Shown here piece after piece: positions 1-9,609 of a stretch of DNA of 64,000 bases (position 1 is the first letter of the stretch; every line of letters starts with the position of its first letter). The notes beneath the pieces were generated by a model, which searched no databases, was not told the DNA's origin, and was given only the letters and a program-made list of their open reading frames with translations. Source of the stretch: Geobacter sp. UBA2189 (GTDB lineage Bacteria > Desulfobacterota > Desulfuromonadia > Geobacterales > Pseudopelobacteraceae); assembly GCA_002328035.1 (NCBI GenBank), contig DCVL01000026.1, positions 109,753-173,752 on the forward strand, given 5' to 3'. Position numbers and translations under genes: made by a program.

Positions 1-2091
1 TTTTCCGGTTTTTTGAAAGGCCATCCCTAGATGATAGTTGATAATCCCGCTCGATGGAGCCTTGTCACGAGCTTTGCTAAGAACTGTTACGGCTTGGGAA
101 AGATTACCCTGCCTATAATAAACCCACCCGGCAGTATCAAGAACTGTCGGATCATCAGGTCTTATTTCAAGAGACTTGTCGGCGAGCTTTCTGGCTTCAT
201 CAAACCCTTTGTTGGCGTTATCTGTTTCACTTAACAGGAAGGCCAGATTGTTCATCGTCTGCCAGGAATCCGGTCTCAACTCCAGTGCCTTCCTGAAATT
301 GGCAATCGCCTTGTCATAGTTTCCCTGGACAGTGTAGATCTGTCCTAATGCCTTGTAGGCAGGCTCGTCATTCGGAGCAGCCTTGAGACGCGCCTCTGCC
401 AGACTGACCGCCTGGGCATACTGCTTCTGTATCTGATACAACTGAACCAGATGCTGGAAAAACTGAGGTGCGCCGGCATTCAGACTTACCGCCTTTTCCA
501 TCTCCTTTACCGCAAGATCAAACTTGCCAGTGGCCGTATACAGCTCACCCATCTTGGCATAGCCAACCGGCAACTGCGGCGCCATCTTCTTAAGGGAGAT
601 AAACTCAGCTGTAGCCTTGGCTACATTTCGCTGAGAGAGGTAGAAGTCTCCGAGATCAACATGTATTTCAAGATCTTTGGGGTTTTCTGCAGTATACCTT
701 TTCAGTGACTCCTCAGCCTTTGCCGGTTCCTTTTGCAAGAGATAACAGCGTGCCACAGCCTTGATTACTTCCCGTGACTGCGGTTGCGCCTTTAATGCCT
801 TCTGAATATTTTCGGTAGCAAGGCCGGCTTCCTTGTTCAGCAAGTGAGCCTCTGCAAGACGAGCGTAAGCAAGCCCTGCCTGAGGATTCTCACTAACCAC
901 CGCCCTGAACGCAGGCACTGCATTTCCTCCCTCACCCTTTGCAAGATGGATGTTTCCCTTATTGAAATGTGCCTCCATATCCTTGGGGTTGGACTTTAGC
1001 ACCTCGTCCAGATATGCCATGGCTGGCGCCAGCTCCTGCCTGCTCAAATGATACTTTGCCAAAATATTCTTGGCTCGCAGGACGTCAGGAGCCGTTTCCT
1101 TGCCCGCTTTGATAATTTCCTTTAAAAGTGCAATCGCTTCAACCTCACGATTGGTGCCCATATACAGTTCAACCTGCGCAAGTTGAAGGGTTGTTGATTT
1201 GTTGTTTGCGGCAATTCCTTCCTTCAACAGAGCCTCTGCTTCCTTAACCTTCCCTTTGCCAATGTAAAAAGAGACCACCTGTAAACGCCGCTGATCATTT
1301 TTCTGATCAGAGGCAATGGCTGCCTTCAAGACGTCATTGGCCTTCTGCTCCTTGCCGGTTACCCAACAAAGATTGGCCAACAGCAAACGATGCGAACTAT
1401 TGGTTGGTTCAAGCTCTACTACTTTTTCTAATACCGTTATTGCCCCATCCGTCTGTCCGGTTCGCGCCAGAAGCTCGCCGAGCACCAGTTGCATCTGAAT
1501 ATTCTTTGGATTAACAGCAATCCCCTGTCGCAATACAGCCTCAGCCTTTCCAGTGGCACCCTCCACCTGGTAGACCGGTACCAGCAGCATATACAGTTCA
1601 GGGTTATGAATACCGGCGGCAAGAAGACCTTCCAGATGTTCACGAGCCTTGGAAAACTCTTTGGTTGCTACATAGATGGCTCCCTGCAGCAACAATCCGT
1701 CCTCGTTGCGAGGATCTGCTTTTAAAATAAGCTCAGCCTTCTCACGTGCTTTTTCCGGGGATCTAACCGCCAGCATCAACTTACCTATTTCGTACTGGGC
1801 TTTCAGGAGGGATGGATCCAGTTCAACCGCCTTTGTCAAATTCCCGTAGGCCCTTTTCATATCCCCCTTTTTTAACTCCGTAATGCCGATCAGGTAGTAT
1901 GCCTCTGCAAATTTGGGATCAATCTGAATGGCGTTTTTAAACTCCAGTCCTGCCTTGGCGTACTCCCCCTTCTCATAAAGCGCTTTACCGTTGGATACAA
2001 ACTTTGCCTTTTTCTCCTCTGGTCCGCTGCAGGCCACAAGCAATGTCAAGACTAGCAGACTACAAAACCATTTCAGTCCATACCATTTCAT
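1..2091 (-). CDS. prsT: PrsT-like TPR lipoprotein of the PEP-CTERM/EPS system (3' end cut by window edge)
   Basis: The frame is open from an ATG at 2091 to the left edge, giving 697 codons with no stop, so the C-terminus is missing. The start is preceded by GAGGTG. The N-terminus is a lipoprotein signal ending in LVAC, so the mature protein should be lipidated on that Cys. The rest is a long series of about 34-residue tetratricopeptide repeats (for example the helix pair starting KALYEKGEYAKAGLEF). TPR lipoproteins of roughly 900 residues called PrsT accompany exosortase clusters, and this one follows a WecA-like gene and an exosortase at 21 bp and about 1.6 kb. A scaffold role in EPS export or surface-protein sorting is inferred from family and context. 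Confidence 0.85.
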   Translation of the reverse strand, partial: MKWYGLKWFCSLLVLTLLVACSGPEEKKAKFVSNGKALYEKGEYAKAGLEFKNAIQIDPKFAEAYYLIGITELKKGDMKRAYGNLTKAVELDPSLLKAQYEIGKLMLAVRSPEKAREKAELILKADPRNEDGLLLQGAIYVATKEFSKAREHLEGLLAAGIHNPELYMLLVPVYQVEGATGKAEAVLRQGIAVNPKNIQMQLVLGELLARTGQTDGAITVLEKVVELEPTNSSHRLLLANLCWVTGKEQKANDVLKAAIASDQKNDQRRLQVVSFYIGKGKVKEAEALLKEGIAANNKSTTLQLAQVELYMGTNREVEAIALLKEIIKAGKETAPDVLRAKNILAKYHLSRQELAPAMAYLDEVLKSNPKDMEAHFNKGNIHLAKGEGGNAVPAFRAVVSENPQAGLAYARLAEAHLLNKEAGLATENIQKALKAQPQSREVIKAVARCYLLQKEPAKAEESLKRYTAENPKDLEIHVDLGDFYLSQRNVAKATAEFISLKKMAPQLPVGYAKMGELYTATGKFDLAVKEMEKAVSLNAGAPQFFQHLVQLYQIQKQYAQAVSLAEARLKAAPNDEPAYKALGQIYTVQGNYDKAIANFRKALELRPDSWQTMNNLAFLLSETDNANKGFDEARKLADKSLEIRPDDPTVLDTAGWVYYRQGNLSQAVTVLSKARDKAPSSGIINYHLGMAFQKTGK

Positions 2092-2112
2092 ACACACCTC
2101 TTTAAAATGAAT

Positions 2113-3753
2113 TTAGGCACCCTTAAAAGCTACACACAGCAAGGCAACAACCGTTAACAGGGCAACAGGTCGCCATTTTTTACGTAACTCGGCAAACAGA
2201 ACTTCAAAGCAGAAATAGAGCATGATGATCTTGGCAGCCATAATCACTATATGGTGATTGCTATTTCCCAGTGTTGCCAGAAACGGAACAACCAGTGCCA
2301 GCAAGATCACCAGGAAATCAAGAGGCGTACTCTTAAATCCCTCTGAACGACGTGACAGCCTTGAAATAAGGATCAAAAGCAGCGTAAATACGCCAAACAT
2401 TATGTTGTAGAGCTTAAAAAACAGATTCGGCAGAAGGTTAGACTGGATATGTTCACTAAAATAGACAGCACAAGGTATCAACAGGTAGACTACCGGATGC
2501 AACAGTTGTGGAAGATAGCGTTGTGCCACAACGAGAGTTATAGTTATGAGCAGCGCGAAGATACCGGCAACAACCCGTACTGACTGAGGTACTCCATCGG
2601 TCAGAAATGCTGTGAGTACAAGAAATGAAGGAAGAGTATACTCAAAAACCGGAAAGATTATCTTAATCAGCCTCCCTTTACGTTTCCAAATCCTCATCGA
2701 AGAGGCTATACGCTGGTTATAACGTTCTATACTGGCAGGGCGCAAATAGGTGCGATCCGCGATATGTAAGAACCACAGCAATGAACCGCTGAAAAGCAGA
2801 TAACCACCCAACAACAGCCAATCCTGGTAAAATCGGAGCGAAACGGCAGCAAAGATCAGCATGGTCTGTAATAGATAGATAACCAGTACCGATTCCGGAT
2901 GTGGCAGTCCCAAATGCATCAGGTTATGATGCAGATGGTTCTTATCCGCGACAAACGGTGACTGGCCCTTTGCAATTCTGCTAGTCATCACCGTCAGGGT
3001 ATCAAGAATGGGAACACCGGCCAGCAACAAAGGCAGAAGCGGGCTTAGTGCTCGATGGTTCTGGGTCAATGAGATTGAAAGCACTGCCACCGAATAGCCA
3101 AGAAATTGGCTGCCCGTATCTCCCATAAAGATAGTGGCAGGATGGGTATTAAACCGTAAAAAACCGAACAGAGCTCCGGCAAGTGCCAGACAAATCAAGA
3201 CTACCGGCAGACAATTGACCTGAAAAGCCAGATAGCCGATACCGACCACTATCAGAAGCGATACCCCGCCAGCAAGACCATCAAGTCCATCTGCTAGGTT
3301 GATAGCATTGGTAACCCCTACAATGACGAACATCGTCAAAGGCACTGCCAGCCATAGTGGCAGGAACCAGCCGTCCGGCAGCAAGGAACCAAAACTTATA
3401 ATATTGACACCACCTGGCCAAACGGCAATGCCAGCAGCAAGAATCTGGCCGCCAAACTTGAACCTGGCCGAGAGCTCCTTGAAGTCATCAACAAGGCCGA
3501 TCAGAACCAACGCAAACCCACCGCACAGGTAAGCCGCCAGAAAACGATCAAGCTCAGCAAAGACAAGCAGAGAAACAAAGGTGCCGACAGCCATGGCAAG
3601 CCCACCAATCCTGGGAATCGGTCTGGTATGCACCTTTCGTTCGTTAGGAATATCAACCGCATTCATCCGGATTGCCAGAGCCCCCATAGAAGGAACCAGC
3701 AGGATCGTTATGAATAGGGATGAAAGCAGGATCTCAAGCGCGACAAGGGTCAT
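2113..3753 (-). CDS. WecA/TagO-like undecaprenyl-phosphate GlcNAc-1-phosphate transferase with an extended membrane C-terminus
   Basis: This polytopic membrane protein of 546 residues has the signatures of the MraY/WecA family: the Asp pair LIGLVDDF near residue 86, the metal-binding NAINLADGLDG, FMGDTGS, and a cytoplasmic HLHHN motif near residue 270. The family transfers a HexNAc-1-phosphate from its UDP-sugar to undecaprenyl phosphate, the first step of lipid-linked polysaccharide synthesis. WecA proteins are usually about 350 residues; the extra 200 residues here form further membrane helices of unknown role. It overlaps the exosortase gene upstream by 4 bp, so the two are translationally coupled. 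The substrate is probably UDP-GlcNAc, judging from the other sugar genes in the cluster. Confidence 0.9.
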   Translation of the reverse strand: MTLVALEILLSSLFITILLVPSMGALAIRMNAVDIPNERKVHTRPIPRIGGLAMAVGTFVSLLVFAELDRFLAAYLCGGFALVLIGLVDDFKELSARFKFGGQILAAGIAVWPGGVNIISFGSLLPDGWFLPLWLAVPLTMFVIVGVTNAINLADGLDGLAGGVSLLIVVGIGYLAFQVNCLPVVLICLALAGALFGFLRFNTHPATIFMGDTGSQFLGYSVAVLSISLTQNHRALSPLLPLLLAGVPILDTLTVMTSRIAKGQSPFVADKNHLHHNLMHLGLPHPESVLVIYLLQTMLIFAAVSLRFYQDWLLLGGYLLFSGSLLWFLHIADRTYLRPASIERYNQRIASSMRIWKRKGRLIKIIFPVFEYTLPSFLVLTAFLTDGVPQSVRVVAGIFALLITITLVVAQRYLPQLLHPVVYLLIPCAVYFSEHIQSNLLPNLFFKLYNIMFGVFTLLLILISRLSRRSEGFKSTPLDFLVILLALVVPFLATLGNSNHHIVIMAAKIIMLYFCFEVLFAELRKKWRPVALLTVVALLCVAFKGA

Positions 3754-5333
3754 ATATTTCTGCCTGGAAGATACTGATCCAGCAACGGCGCAATCTGGCT
3801 TGTAAATAGTTGAAGCCGCTGCTCTGCCTTCTCTGCAGTTTCCGTTGCACCTACAGGGCTGATAATTCTGACCAGGGCACCATCAGTGCGCTGTTTGGTC
3901 AAAGCATCCCAGAAGGCAAAGAGTTTGAGCTGATAAAGGTTATGCAGAACCCGTCCCCGTTGTGCAAACCAGTAATAACTGACCTGCTTCTGACCGGTCT
4001 TTTCCATAACCGCACGTTGTACTTCCAGGTTCCCACCGTTTGACAATGGAATGTTCACTATTCCTGACTCCTTGAACAACCATCCGCCACCGGGCAAACA
4101 GGTTGAAGGAGAATGAGCAGATCTACCCTTTGATTGAGATTCGTTATAGGCCAGATAGAGATGAATCTGGGCACCCTGGGGATCTTTAAAATCAATAAGC
4201 AGATAATCTCCCAGATTAAGGACATCAAGATACACACTCTCCATCGCCTGCCGTTTTCCCTGCCATTGACCAATCCTGTCAGGAAAGGTAGCAAACGGGC
4301 GTTTAAGCGGTATTTTCTCCCTGAATTCCACCGTTGTTGAAAGTATGAAAGTGCCTGCCAGTAAAATAACAACAAACAACTGCGGAACCGGCATGATTCC
4401 ATAGAAGGATTTTTCTGCAACCGTTGACAGTTTTGAAGATGCCTGCTCAGGGCAGGAGGCTGTACTCTTCAGAGAACCCGGAGCCTTCGGATGCAACCGT
4501 TTCAGCAGCCATACCTCAGCCAGCAGAATACCAAGGCTGACCATAAAAATGAACCAGCCGGAAAAATCATGAAAAAACCCTTCCGCCACTTTGGGACCAA
4601 AGATGGGAAACAGCATACCAACAAGAGCAATTCTAAGGCCGTTGGTCAGTATTGAGATGGGAATAGAGGAAAGTGTTAGCAGTACTCTCTTCCAGGTGCG
4701 ATCCTTAAAGAAATAGGCCAGCAGAAATCCCAAAAGCAGCAGTGGGAAAAAAAATCGTAACCCGCTACAGGCATCCACCACCTGTAGCTGAGTAAAGCCC
4801 AGATCGATGAGATTGCCTTCACGATATGCACTCATACCGTACCAATGCAACATGGTAACGCCAAGCCAGGATGAGATCAGTTTCAGCTTCAAGGTAAGGC
4901 TGGAAGCCAGCATGCTGGGAAGCGGGAACATGGCTAAGATAAAAACCAATGGAACCAGTAGCTCTTTGAGGCGGTTTAACCCTTGTTCAAGCCAGAATAA
5001 TCCGATAGCAACAAGCCAGACAGAGATAAAGAGGATTGTGTATTCCCCCCCCAGCTCGCCAAGCCAGAATATTGCAAGCCCCAAAATAACCGGTAACAGG
5101 CCGCGTCTGTCTAAAAAAGGTTGAATGCATAGATAGGCCTTGCTCTTTTCCCAGATCAGGTAGGCAACAATGGCAGGCACAAAGTAACAGTAGTTGAAAT
5201 CTTCATTATTCCAGAGGGATACCATATAGGTAAATGCGCCCCAATAGAGCCCCAGAATCAGCCCGGCATACAGCGCATATCTCAGCCACTGCACAGCAGT
5301 AACACCATGATGAAAATCTGCCTTTGCCCTCAT
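3750..5333 (-). CDS. xrtD: Exosortase fused to an EpsI domain, XrtD (VPLPA-CTERM type)
   Basis: The first 280 residues form a polytopic exosortase with the expected triad: Cys189 in VVDACSGLRF, Arg234 in LTNGLRIALVG and His255 in GFFHDFSGW. From about residue 310 a linker leads to a membrane segment and a periplasmic EpsI domain with the HSPSTCLPGGGW motif. Exosortases cleave and transfer surface proteins that carry a C-terminal Pro-containing motif, a helix and an Arg-rich tail. Fusion to EpsI is a feature of the XrtD type, which pairs with VPLPA-CTERM substrates; a matching tail is found in the protein at 48269-48823. The gene overlaps wecB by 4 bp and the WecA-like gene by 4 bp. Confidence 0.85.
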   Translation of the reverse strand: MRAKADFHHGVTAVQWLRYALYAGLILGLYWGAFTYMVSLWNNEDFNYCYFVPAIVAYLIWEKSKAYLCIQPFLDRRGLLPVILGLAIFWLGELGGEYTILFISVWLVAIGLFWLEQGLNRLKELLVPLVFILAMFPLPSMLASSLTLKLKLISSWLGVTMLHWYGMSAYREGNLIDLGFTQLQVVDACSGLRFFFPLLLLGFLLAYFFKDRTWKRVLLTLSSIPISILTNGLRIALVGMLFPIFGPKVAEGFFHDFSGWFIFMVSLGILLAEVWLLKRLHPKAPGSLKSTASCPEQASSKLSTVAEKSFYGIMPVPQLFVVILLAGTFILSTTVEFREKIPLKRPFATFPDRIGQWQGKRQAMESVYLDVLNLGDYLLIDFKDPQGAQIHLYLAYNESQSKGRSAHSPSTCLPGGGWLFKESGIVNIPLSNGGNLEVQRAVMEKTGQKQVSYYWFAQRGRVLHNLYQLKLFAFWDALTKQRTDGALVRIISPVGATETAEKAEQRLQLFTSQIAPLLDQYLPGRNI

Positions 5334-6442
5334 TTGTCCATCCTGTTAATGCCGTCAAATTCGGCAAAAAGAACCTGCCATATACGCTCTGCGGCTTTAC
5401 CGTCCCACAACGGTGGGATCTTCGCTTTTTCACACTTCTTCATGGCTGTTTGGAAGGCTGCCAGGATGCCTTCTGTAGAAGTGCCGGCCAGCACGTTTGT
5501 ACCAATCTCTGCGGTAACAGGACGCTCGGTATTGTCACGTATCGTGACGCACGGGATCCCCAAGGCTGTCGTCTCCTCCTGAAGACCACCGCTGTCGGTC
5601 AATACTGCCGCAGCATCCTTCCAAAGGAAGAGTGAATCCTTGAAACCAAGGGGCGGTAAGAGTTTAATACCATCGGCTAGTTGCAGATCAAACTTTGTCA
5701 GCATTGCGCGAGTTCTGGGATGAACGGGAAAATAGATCGTCCAGTCCCTGGCCAGCAGATTCAAGGCATTCATTATTCTTGTCAAATTTTCAGCTGTATC
5801 TACATTGGAGGGTCGATGGAGTGTCAGAAAAAGATAACGTTCCTGGGCAATCTTCAGAGGATAGCTTGCCAACTTCGAGCAATCATCTACTTCAAGCCGG
5901 CTGGCCTGATAGAGCAGGTTATCTATCATTACATGACCAACCTGATAAATCCTGTTACGGTTCTTTCCCTCCTGTAGCAGGTTTGCCATGCCACTTTCTT
6001 CTGTCACAAAAAAATAATCGGAGATAGCATCTGTAACCATCCGATTGATCTCTTCCGGCATGCTCATATCAAAACTCCGTAGTCCTGCTTCTACATGAGC
6101 AACCTTTATACAAAGTTTTTTGGCGACAATACTGCACGCAAGAGTTGAGTTGACATCACCCACGACAATCACAAGATCAGGACTTTCCTTGCTGCAGACA
6201 TCCTCGAACTGAACCATAATCTTTGCCGTCTGAACAGCGTGACTGCCTGAACCGGATTCAAGGTTATAAGCAGGTTTAGGTATTTCAAGTTCATCAAAAA
6301 AACTGTCTGACATCTCGTAATCATAATGTTGGCCTGTGTGTACTATCAGGCATTCAATAGATGGATAATTTAAAGATGCACGATAAATAGGTGCTATCTT
6401 CATAAAATTTGGACGTGCTCCCGCTATCAATAAAACCTTCAT
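5330..6442 (-). CDS. wecB: UDP-N-acetylglucosamine 2-epimerase (non-hydrolysing)
   Basis: WecB interconverts UDP-GlcNAc and UDP-ManNAc in the cytoplasm. The 370-residue length is normal for the family. The N-terminus GARPNFMKIAP, the TGQHYDYEMS segment, the HVEAGLRSFDMSMPEE segment with its substrate-binding Glu, and the LTDSGGLQEE motif near residue 280 are all diagnostic. It overlaps the upstream transferase by one base (TGATG) and the exosortase by 4 bp. Together with the dehydrogenase at 27400-28692 it should provide UDP-ManNAcA for the polymer made by this cluster. Confidence 0.96.
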   Translation of the reverse strand: MKVLLIAGARPNFMKIAPIYRASLNYPSIECLIVHTGQHYDYEMSDSFFDELEIPKPAYNLESGSGSHAVQTAKIMVQFEDVCSKESPDLVIVVGDVNSTLACSIVAKKLCIKVAHVEAGLRSFDMSMPEEINRMVTDAISDYFFVTEESGMANLLQEGKNRNRIYQVGHVMIDNLLYQASRLEVDDCSKLASYPLKIAQERYLFLTLHRPSNVDTAENLTRIMNALNLLARDWTIYFPVHPRTRAMLTKFDLQLADGIKLLPPLGFKDSLFLWKDAAAVLTDSGGLQEETTALGIPCVTIRDNTERPVTAEIGTNVLAGTSTEGILAAFQTAMKKCEKAKIPPLWDGKAAERIWQVLFAEFDGINRMDK

Positions 6443-7248
6443 CAGCTCACCTTTCCTGCTGGAATTGTTTTCTGAACAGTTATGGAACCATCTTTTTTCT
6501 GAAGCCTGAAAATCTGTCTGAATTTTTCAATGAGCACTTCCAAAGCAAAAACAGGAAGAACCTTCTGCCTCTTTATCCTGGAAGGTTCTTTCAATAGTCG
6601 GTAAAGCCATTCAAGATTAAGGCGACACCAAATTTCGGGAGCCCTTTTTACATTACCGGTAATCGCATCAAGCGTACCCCCTATACCCTGGCAGACTTTG
6701 ACATTTGAAAGCTGATCTCTGTACGTCGCGTACCATTTTTCCTGTCTCGGAGAACCCAAACCTATAAAAAGGATATCCGCCTTGCTCTCATTAATAGTTT
6801 TTATCAGTTCAGGCATCTGCTCATCCTTGACAAAGCCGCTTGAACGCCCAGCTACTATCAATCCTTTATAACGGTCTTTAAGAATTCCCTCAGCCTGCCT
6901 GTTTATCTCCTCAGATGAACCGTAAAGAAAAATGCGGAACCCGTTTTCCGCAGACAAACGGCATATACGCTCCATCAGCTCCACACCTGGAACCCTGCCA
7001 ATCTTGGCGCCATGAAGCAAACGAGCCGCCAGAACAACTCCTATGCCATCCGGTATTATAAGATCTGCATTTTTGAAAATTTCATACAACTTATCATCTA
7101 GCGGTACGGAATAGTTCTTCTCGGGATTAGCTGCAAAAATTGAATTTGGGTGGTCAGACCTTTTTACAAACCCTGCAATTTTTATTAAGGCTCCATCCAT
7201 ATCTATTGGATCAACCCAGATATTAAGTATATTGAGACGATTACTCAT
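6442..7248 (-). CDS. WecG/TagA/CpsF-family glycosyltransferase
   Basis: The 268-residue protein matches the GT26 family (WecG, TagA, CpsF), which adds ManNAc or ManNAcA to undecaprenyl-PP-GlcNAc on the inner face of the membrane. Recognisable segments are the NPEK motif near residue 42, LIIPDGIGVV, PGVELMERIC, and the C-terminal LGSPRQEKW followed by QGIGGTLDAITG. The C-terminal 50 residues are basic and amphipathic, fitting membrane association. It overlaps the heparinase-like gene by 4 bp. Whether it transfers ManNAc or ManNAcA cannot be read from sequence; the linked epimerase and dehydrogenase favour ManNAcA. Confidence 0.92.
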   Translation of the reverse strand: MSNRLNILNIWVDPIDMDGALIKIAGFVKRSDHPNSIFAANPEKNYSVPLDDKLYEIFKNADLIIPDGIGVVLAARLLHGAKIGRVPGVELMERICRLSAENGFRIFLYGSSEEINRQAEGILKDRYKGLIVAGRSSGFVKDEQMPELIKTINESKADILFIGLGSPRQEKWYATYRDQLSNVKVCQGIGGTLDAITGNVKRAPEIWCRLNLEWLYRLLKEPSRIKRQKVLPVFALEVLIEKFRQIFRLQKKDGSITVQKTIPAGKVS

Positions 7249-9065
7249 CCTTTCCCCCTTTTGCTTCCGATGGAATAAAATCTTTTAAAGCGGATTAGTG
7301 TTCTAAAACTTGTCGTGTTGCAGAGACCCTTACGATGAGAACGTAAGGTTGGTGAGGAGATCAGCTGGCCGTATCCAGGAGAGTACCAGCCAATAGGAGG
7401 GTTCATCTGTCCCTTGACGAGTTCGAATTCTCCATCAAGAAGTTTTATAGAGATACTGTTTCCATCCCTTTGAATAAGCCATTCATCATCCTCTTTTGTG
7501 ATTGAAGAATCAGGGTGAATATGAAAATGTATTGTAAAATCATGCTCCCCTGTTCCATTAAATTTATCTTTTACAAAAAGGGATTCATTAGGTGTAAAAC
7601 TCAATTTCCTTCGATGAATAATGGAGCCATTAATCTGCCGATAGCCTTCATGCTCGGCTTCTAAAATAATTTTCCCTTCCTCAACAAAACTTTTGTCAAG
7701 TTTCGAACTATAAGCTTTATCCCAGACAAATCCTGTTACCTGCACAGCTTGATCACAACCATCAATAACAACCGTGTTATGTGAACTGGTGCCCTTAAAA
7801 TATTTTCTGAAATCAGTAACACCGTTATAACGATAGGTTCCTGGATCTATAAGAAGATCTGTACCATTTATGGAGAGTATTATTGACAGGGCATCGGCAT
7901 GGCCATGGTTATACAGAGGCGGCATACCCAGGGAACCATGGTCAAATAAAAGTCTCAGTTCATTCTCATCTCTCAATACGGTATATCCGGCATTTGGAAA
8001 GGTTGAAATTCTGTCTGTAGCTGAGCAAGGTTTGATTCTTTGAGGGAAGAGTCCTGGTGCAATCGCATATCCGTCATCGGAATCTCCGACTGATGGAAAT
8101 TTAGAGTATGTATCGCTGACCGATGCCAAGAAGTTTTCCCCAGCGATAAGGCGTGGTTTCATATCAAGACAATCATAGCTACTGTTTAAAGCCAGAAAAT
8201 CTAAAGTCAGCCAGTAAATATCCAGTACAAAACGATGATAAGCAAAGGACTGCTCTATCGGACCTCCATCATTTAGTATCTGGTGACCAAGTTCCTGTTG
8301 TAACAATTCTAATCCAGATTTCAGCCACTGCTTGCCCTCTTTGGAGCTTCCGAAGATAATCCCCGCAAATACCAGCCCTGAAGCCTCACAAACCGTATGA
8401 TTACCCAAAGATGAGTAAAGTGACAGGTTGCGTTGCATCCACCAGGCATGAGCAAAGATAGCGTCACTTAAGTATTTAAACTCCTGATCACTCAGGTTTT
8501 TTAAAATCTTAATGCTATAAAAGAACACCGGAATACGAAGGCCGCATTCCATCGCCGATCTATAATGCAATCCTTTTAAAAATGGATTTTTTTGGAGCCA
8601 GCCCATAAGTTCCTGCCTTGCAAACTCTTCAATTTCTCTCGATTCTGCATCATTTGGTTGTTGTAACAGGTATACAAGCAGGGTCGTAATATGCTGTAAT
8701 CTTGCAGGTTCCCAGACGGCTCTGATATCTGCCTTGGGCAACTCAAGTGAGATTACCCTCTTGACATCAAGATCAAGGGCATTTTCCCAATTTTTTAATG
8801 TTTCCTTATCAAAACAATTATAGAAAAGAGCTCCCCCAAGTATTTCCTTAACCATCTCTTTATTGGTAGAACCTATAAATTTAGGGAGATTAAGATCGTC
8901 AACAAAATTACGAGTAAGACAGGGGACAACAGCAAAGGGTGTTTTCCCCTTACTTACTGATTTCTTGACTCGCCATCCAATAAGCTTCGTTCTAATACGA
9001 TGAAGAAGTTCTTGAAAGGAGGCTTTCCTCAGGCGAGCAGCATAAAATTTTATTAAATCTGCCAT
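7245..9065 (-). CDS. Heparinase II/III family protein, probable uronate-polysaccharide lyase
   Basis: The 606-residue protein has a helical N-terminal half (alpha/alpha toroid, with SLGNHTVCEASGL near residue 225) and a C-terminal beta-sandwich, the layout of heparinase II/III-like lyases. The NHGHADALSI motif with its His residues and the segment DPGTYRYNG are typical. Family members cleave uronic-acid glycosidic bonds by beta-elimination, and EPS clusters often carry one for modification or turnover. No clear signal peptide is seen, so its compartment is uncertain. It is the first gene of a tight run ending in the WecA-like gene; a 290 bp gap separates it from the next gene upstream. Confidence 0.88.
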   Translation of the reverse strand: MADLIKFYAARLRKASFQELLHRIRTKLIGWRVKKSVSKGKTPFAVVPCLTRNFVDDLNLPKFIGSTNKEMVKEILGGALFYNCFDKETLKNWENALDLDVKRVISLELPKADIRAVWEPARLQHITTLLVYLLQQPNDAESREIEEFARQELMGWLQKNPFLKGLHYRSAMECGLRIPVFFYSIKILKNLSDQEFKYLSDAIFAHAWWMQRNLSLYSSLGNHTVCEASGLVFAGIIFGSSKEGKQWLKSGLELLQQELGHQILNDGGPIEQSFAYHRFVLDIYWLTLDFLALNSSYDCLDMKPRLIAGENFLASVSDTYSKFPSVGDSDDGYAIAPGLFPQRIKPCSATDRISTFPNAGYTVLRDENELRLLFDHGSLGMPPLYNHGHADALSIILSINGTDLLIDPGTYRYNGVTDFRKYFKGTSSHNTVVIDGCDQAVQVTGFVWDKAYSSKLDKSFVEEGKIILEAEHEGYRQINGSIIHRRKLSFTPNESLFVKDKFNGTGEHDFTIHFHIHPDSSITKEDDEWLIQRDGNSISIKLLDGEFELVKGQMNPPIGWYSPGYGQLISSPTLRSHRKGLCNTTSFRTLIRFKRFYSIGSKRGKG

Positions 9066-9225
9066 TTACAGAACATTTAAACACTTTTGGATTTTTATTC
9101 ATCTTGATGTAACTGAATTAGTGGATGATTTTAGTCTAGCAGGTGATTGTTACAGGAAGGGTTCGAACATCTTAAAATCGTGTAATTAATGGGGCAGGAA
9201 AACAAAATTGACATTATGACATGGT

Positions 9226-9295
9226 TCCAGGCGGAATCCAGTCTTTAAGATATTGAAATCATGGATCCCCGATAAAAGCATTCGGGGATGACAGT
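9226..9295. repeat. REP-like palindromic intergenic repeat
   Basis: The 287 bp between the heparinase-like gene and the small gene at 9353 has no coding frame of note. Its right half carries a hairpin with arms CCCCGA and TCGGGG around 9 bases, followed by GGATGACA. The GGATCCCCGA...TCGGGGATGACA pattern resembles the dispersed 'GTCATTCCCGA...TCGGGAATCC' palindromes common between genes in many Proteobacteria. It could also act as a weak transcription stop. Only one copy lies in this window, so its repeat status rests on similarity to the known type. Confidence 0.5.
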
Positions 9296-9352
9296 TAGAA
9301 TTTGCCAAGGCATAGAAGATGAAAAATCTGATTGAGATTGGAAATCGGTTAT

Positions 9353-9559
9353 CTAATCAGCATCTTTACTATCCGCTTTAGACTCTTGGGTATAAGCGGG
9401 CTCAACAGAAACATCTTTGAGCTTTTCAAGTGAATGCTGTTTATTTCCTTCAAGCCTTTTATAAAGCTCCTCCCGTTCATGCTTGATGGGGTTTTCCGGA
9501 AGAGGCTGAGTTCTCATCTGCTGCGCAATTGCGGCGTATCTTTCTTCTTTTGTTGGCAT
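9353..9559 (-). CDS. Small charged protein of unknown function
   Basis: A 68-residue soluble protein begins at the ATG at 9559, which has GGAGG six bases upstream; an in-frame start 39 bases further out lacks such a site. The sequence is rich in Lys and Glu, begins MPTKEERYAAIAQQM, and ends in an acidic, probably disordered tail. No known family is recognised. It follows the bi-domain oxidoreductase by 50 bp on the same strand, so it is probably co-transcribed with the EPS genes. Confidence 0.6.
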   Translation of the reverse strand: MPTKEERYAAIAQQMRTQPLPENPIKHEREELYKRLEGNKQHSLEKLKDVSVEPAYTQESKADSKDAD

Positions 9560-9609
9560 CTTACCCTCCAAAGGGCTTATTTTGTAATGCTTTAGCAATT
9601 TGCCATTCC

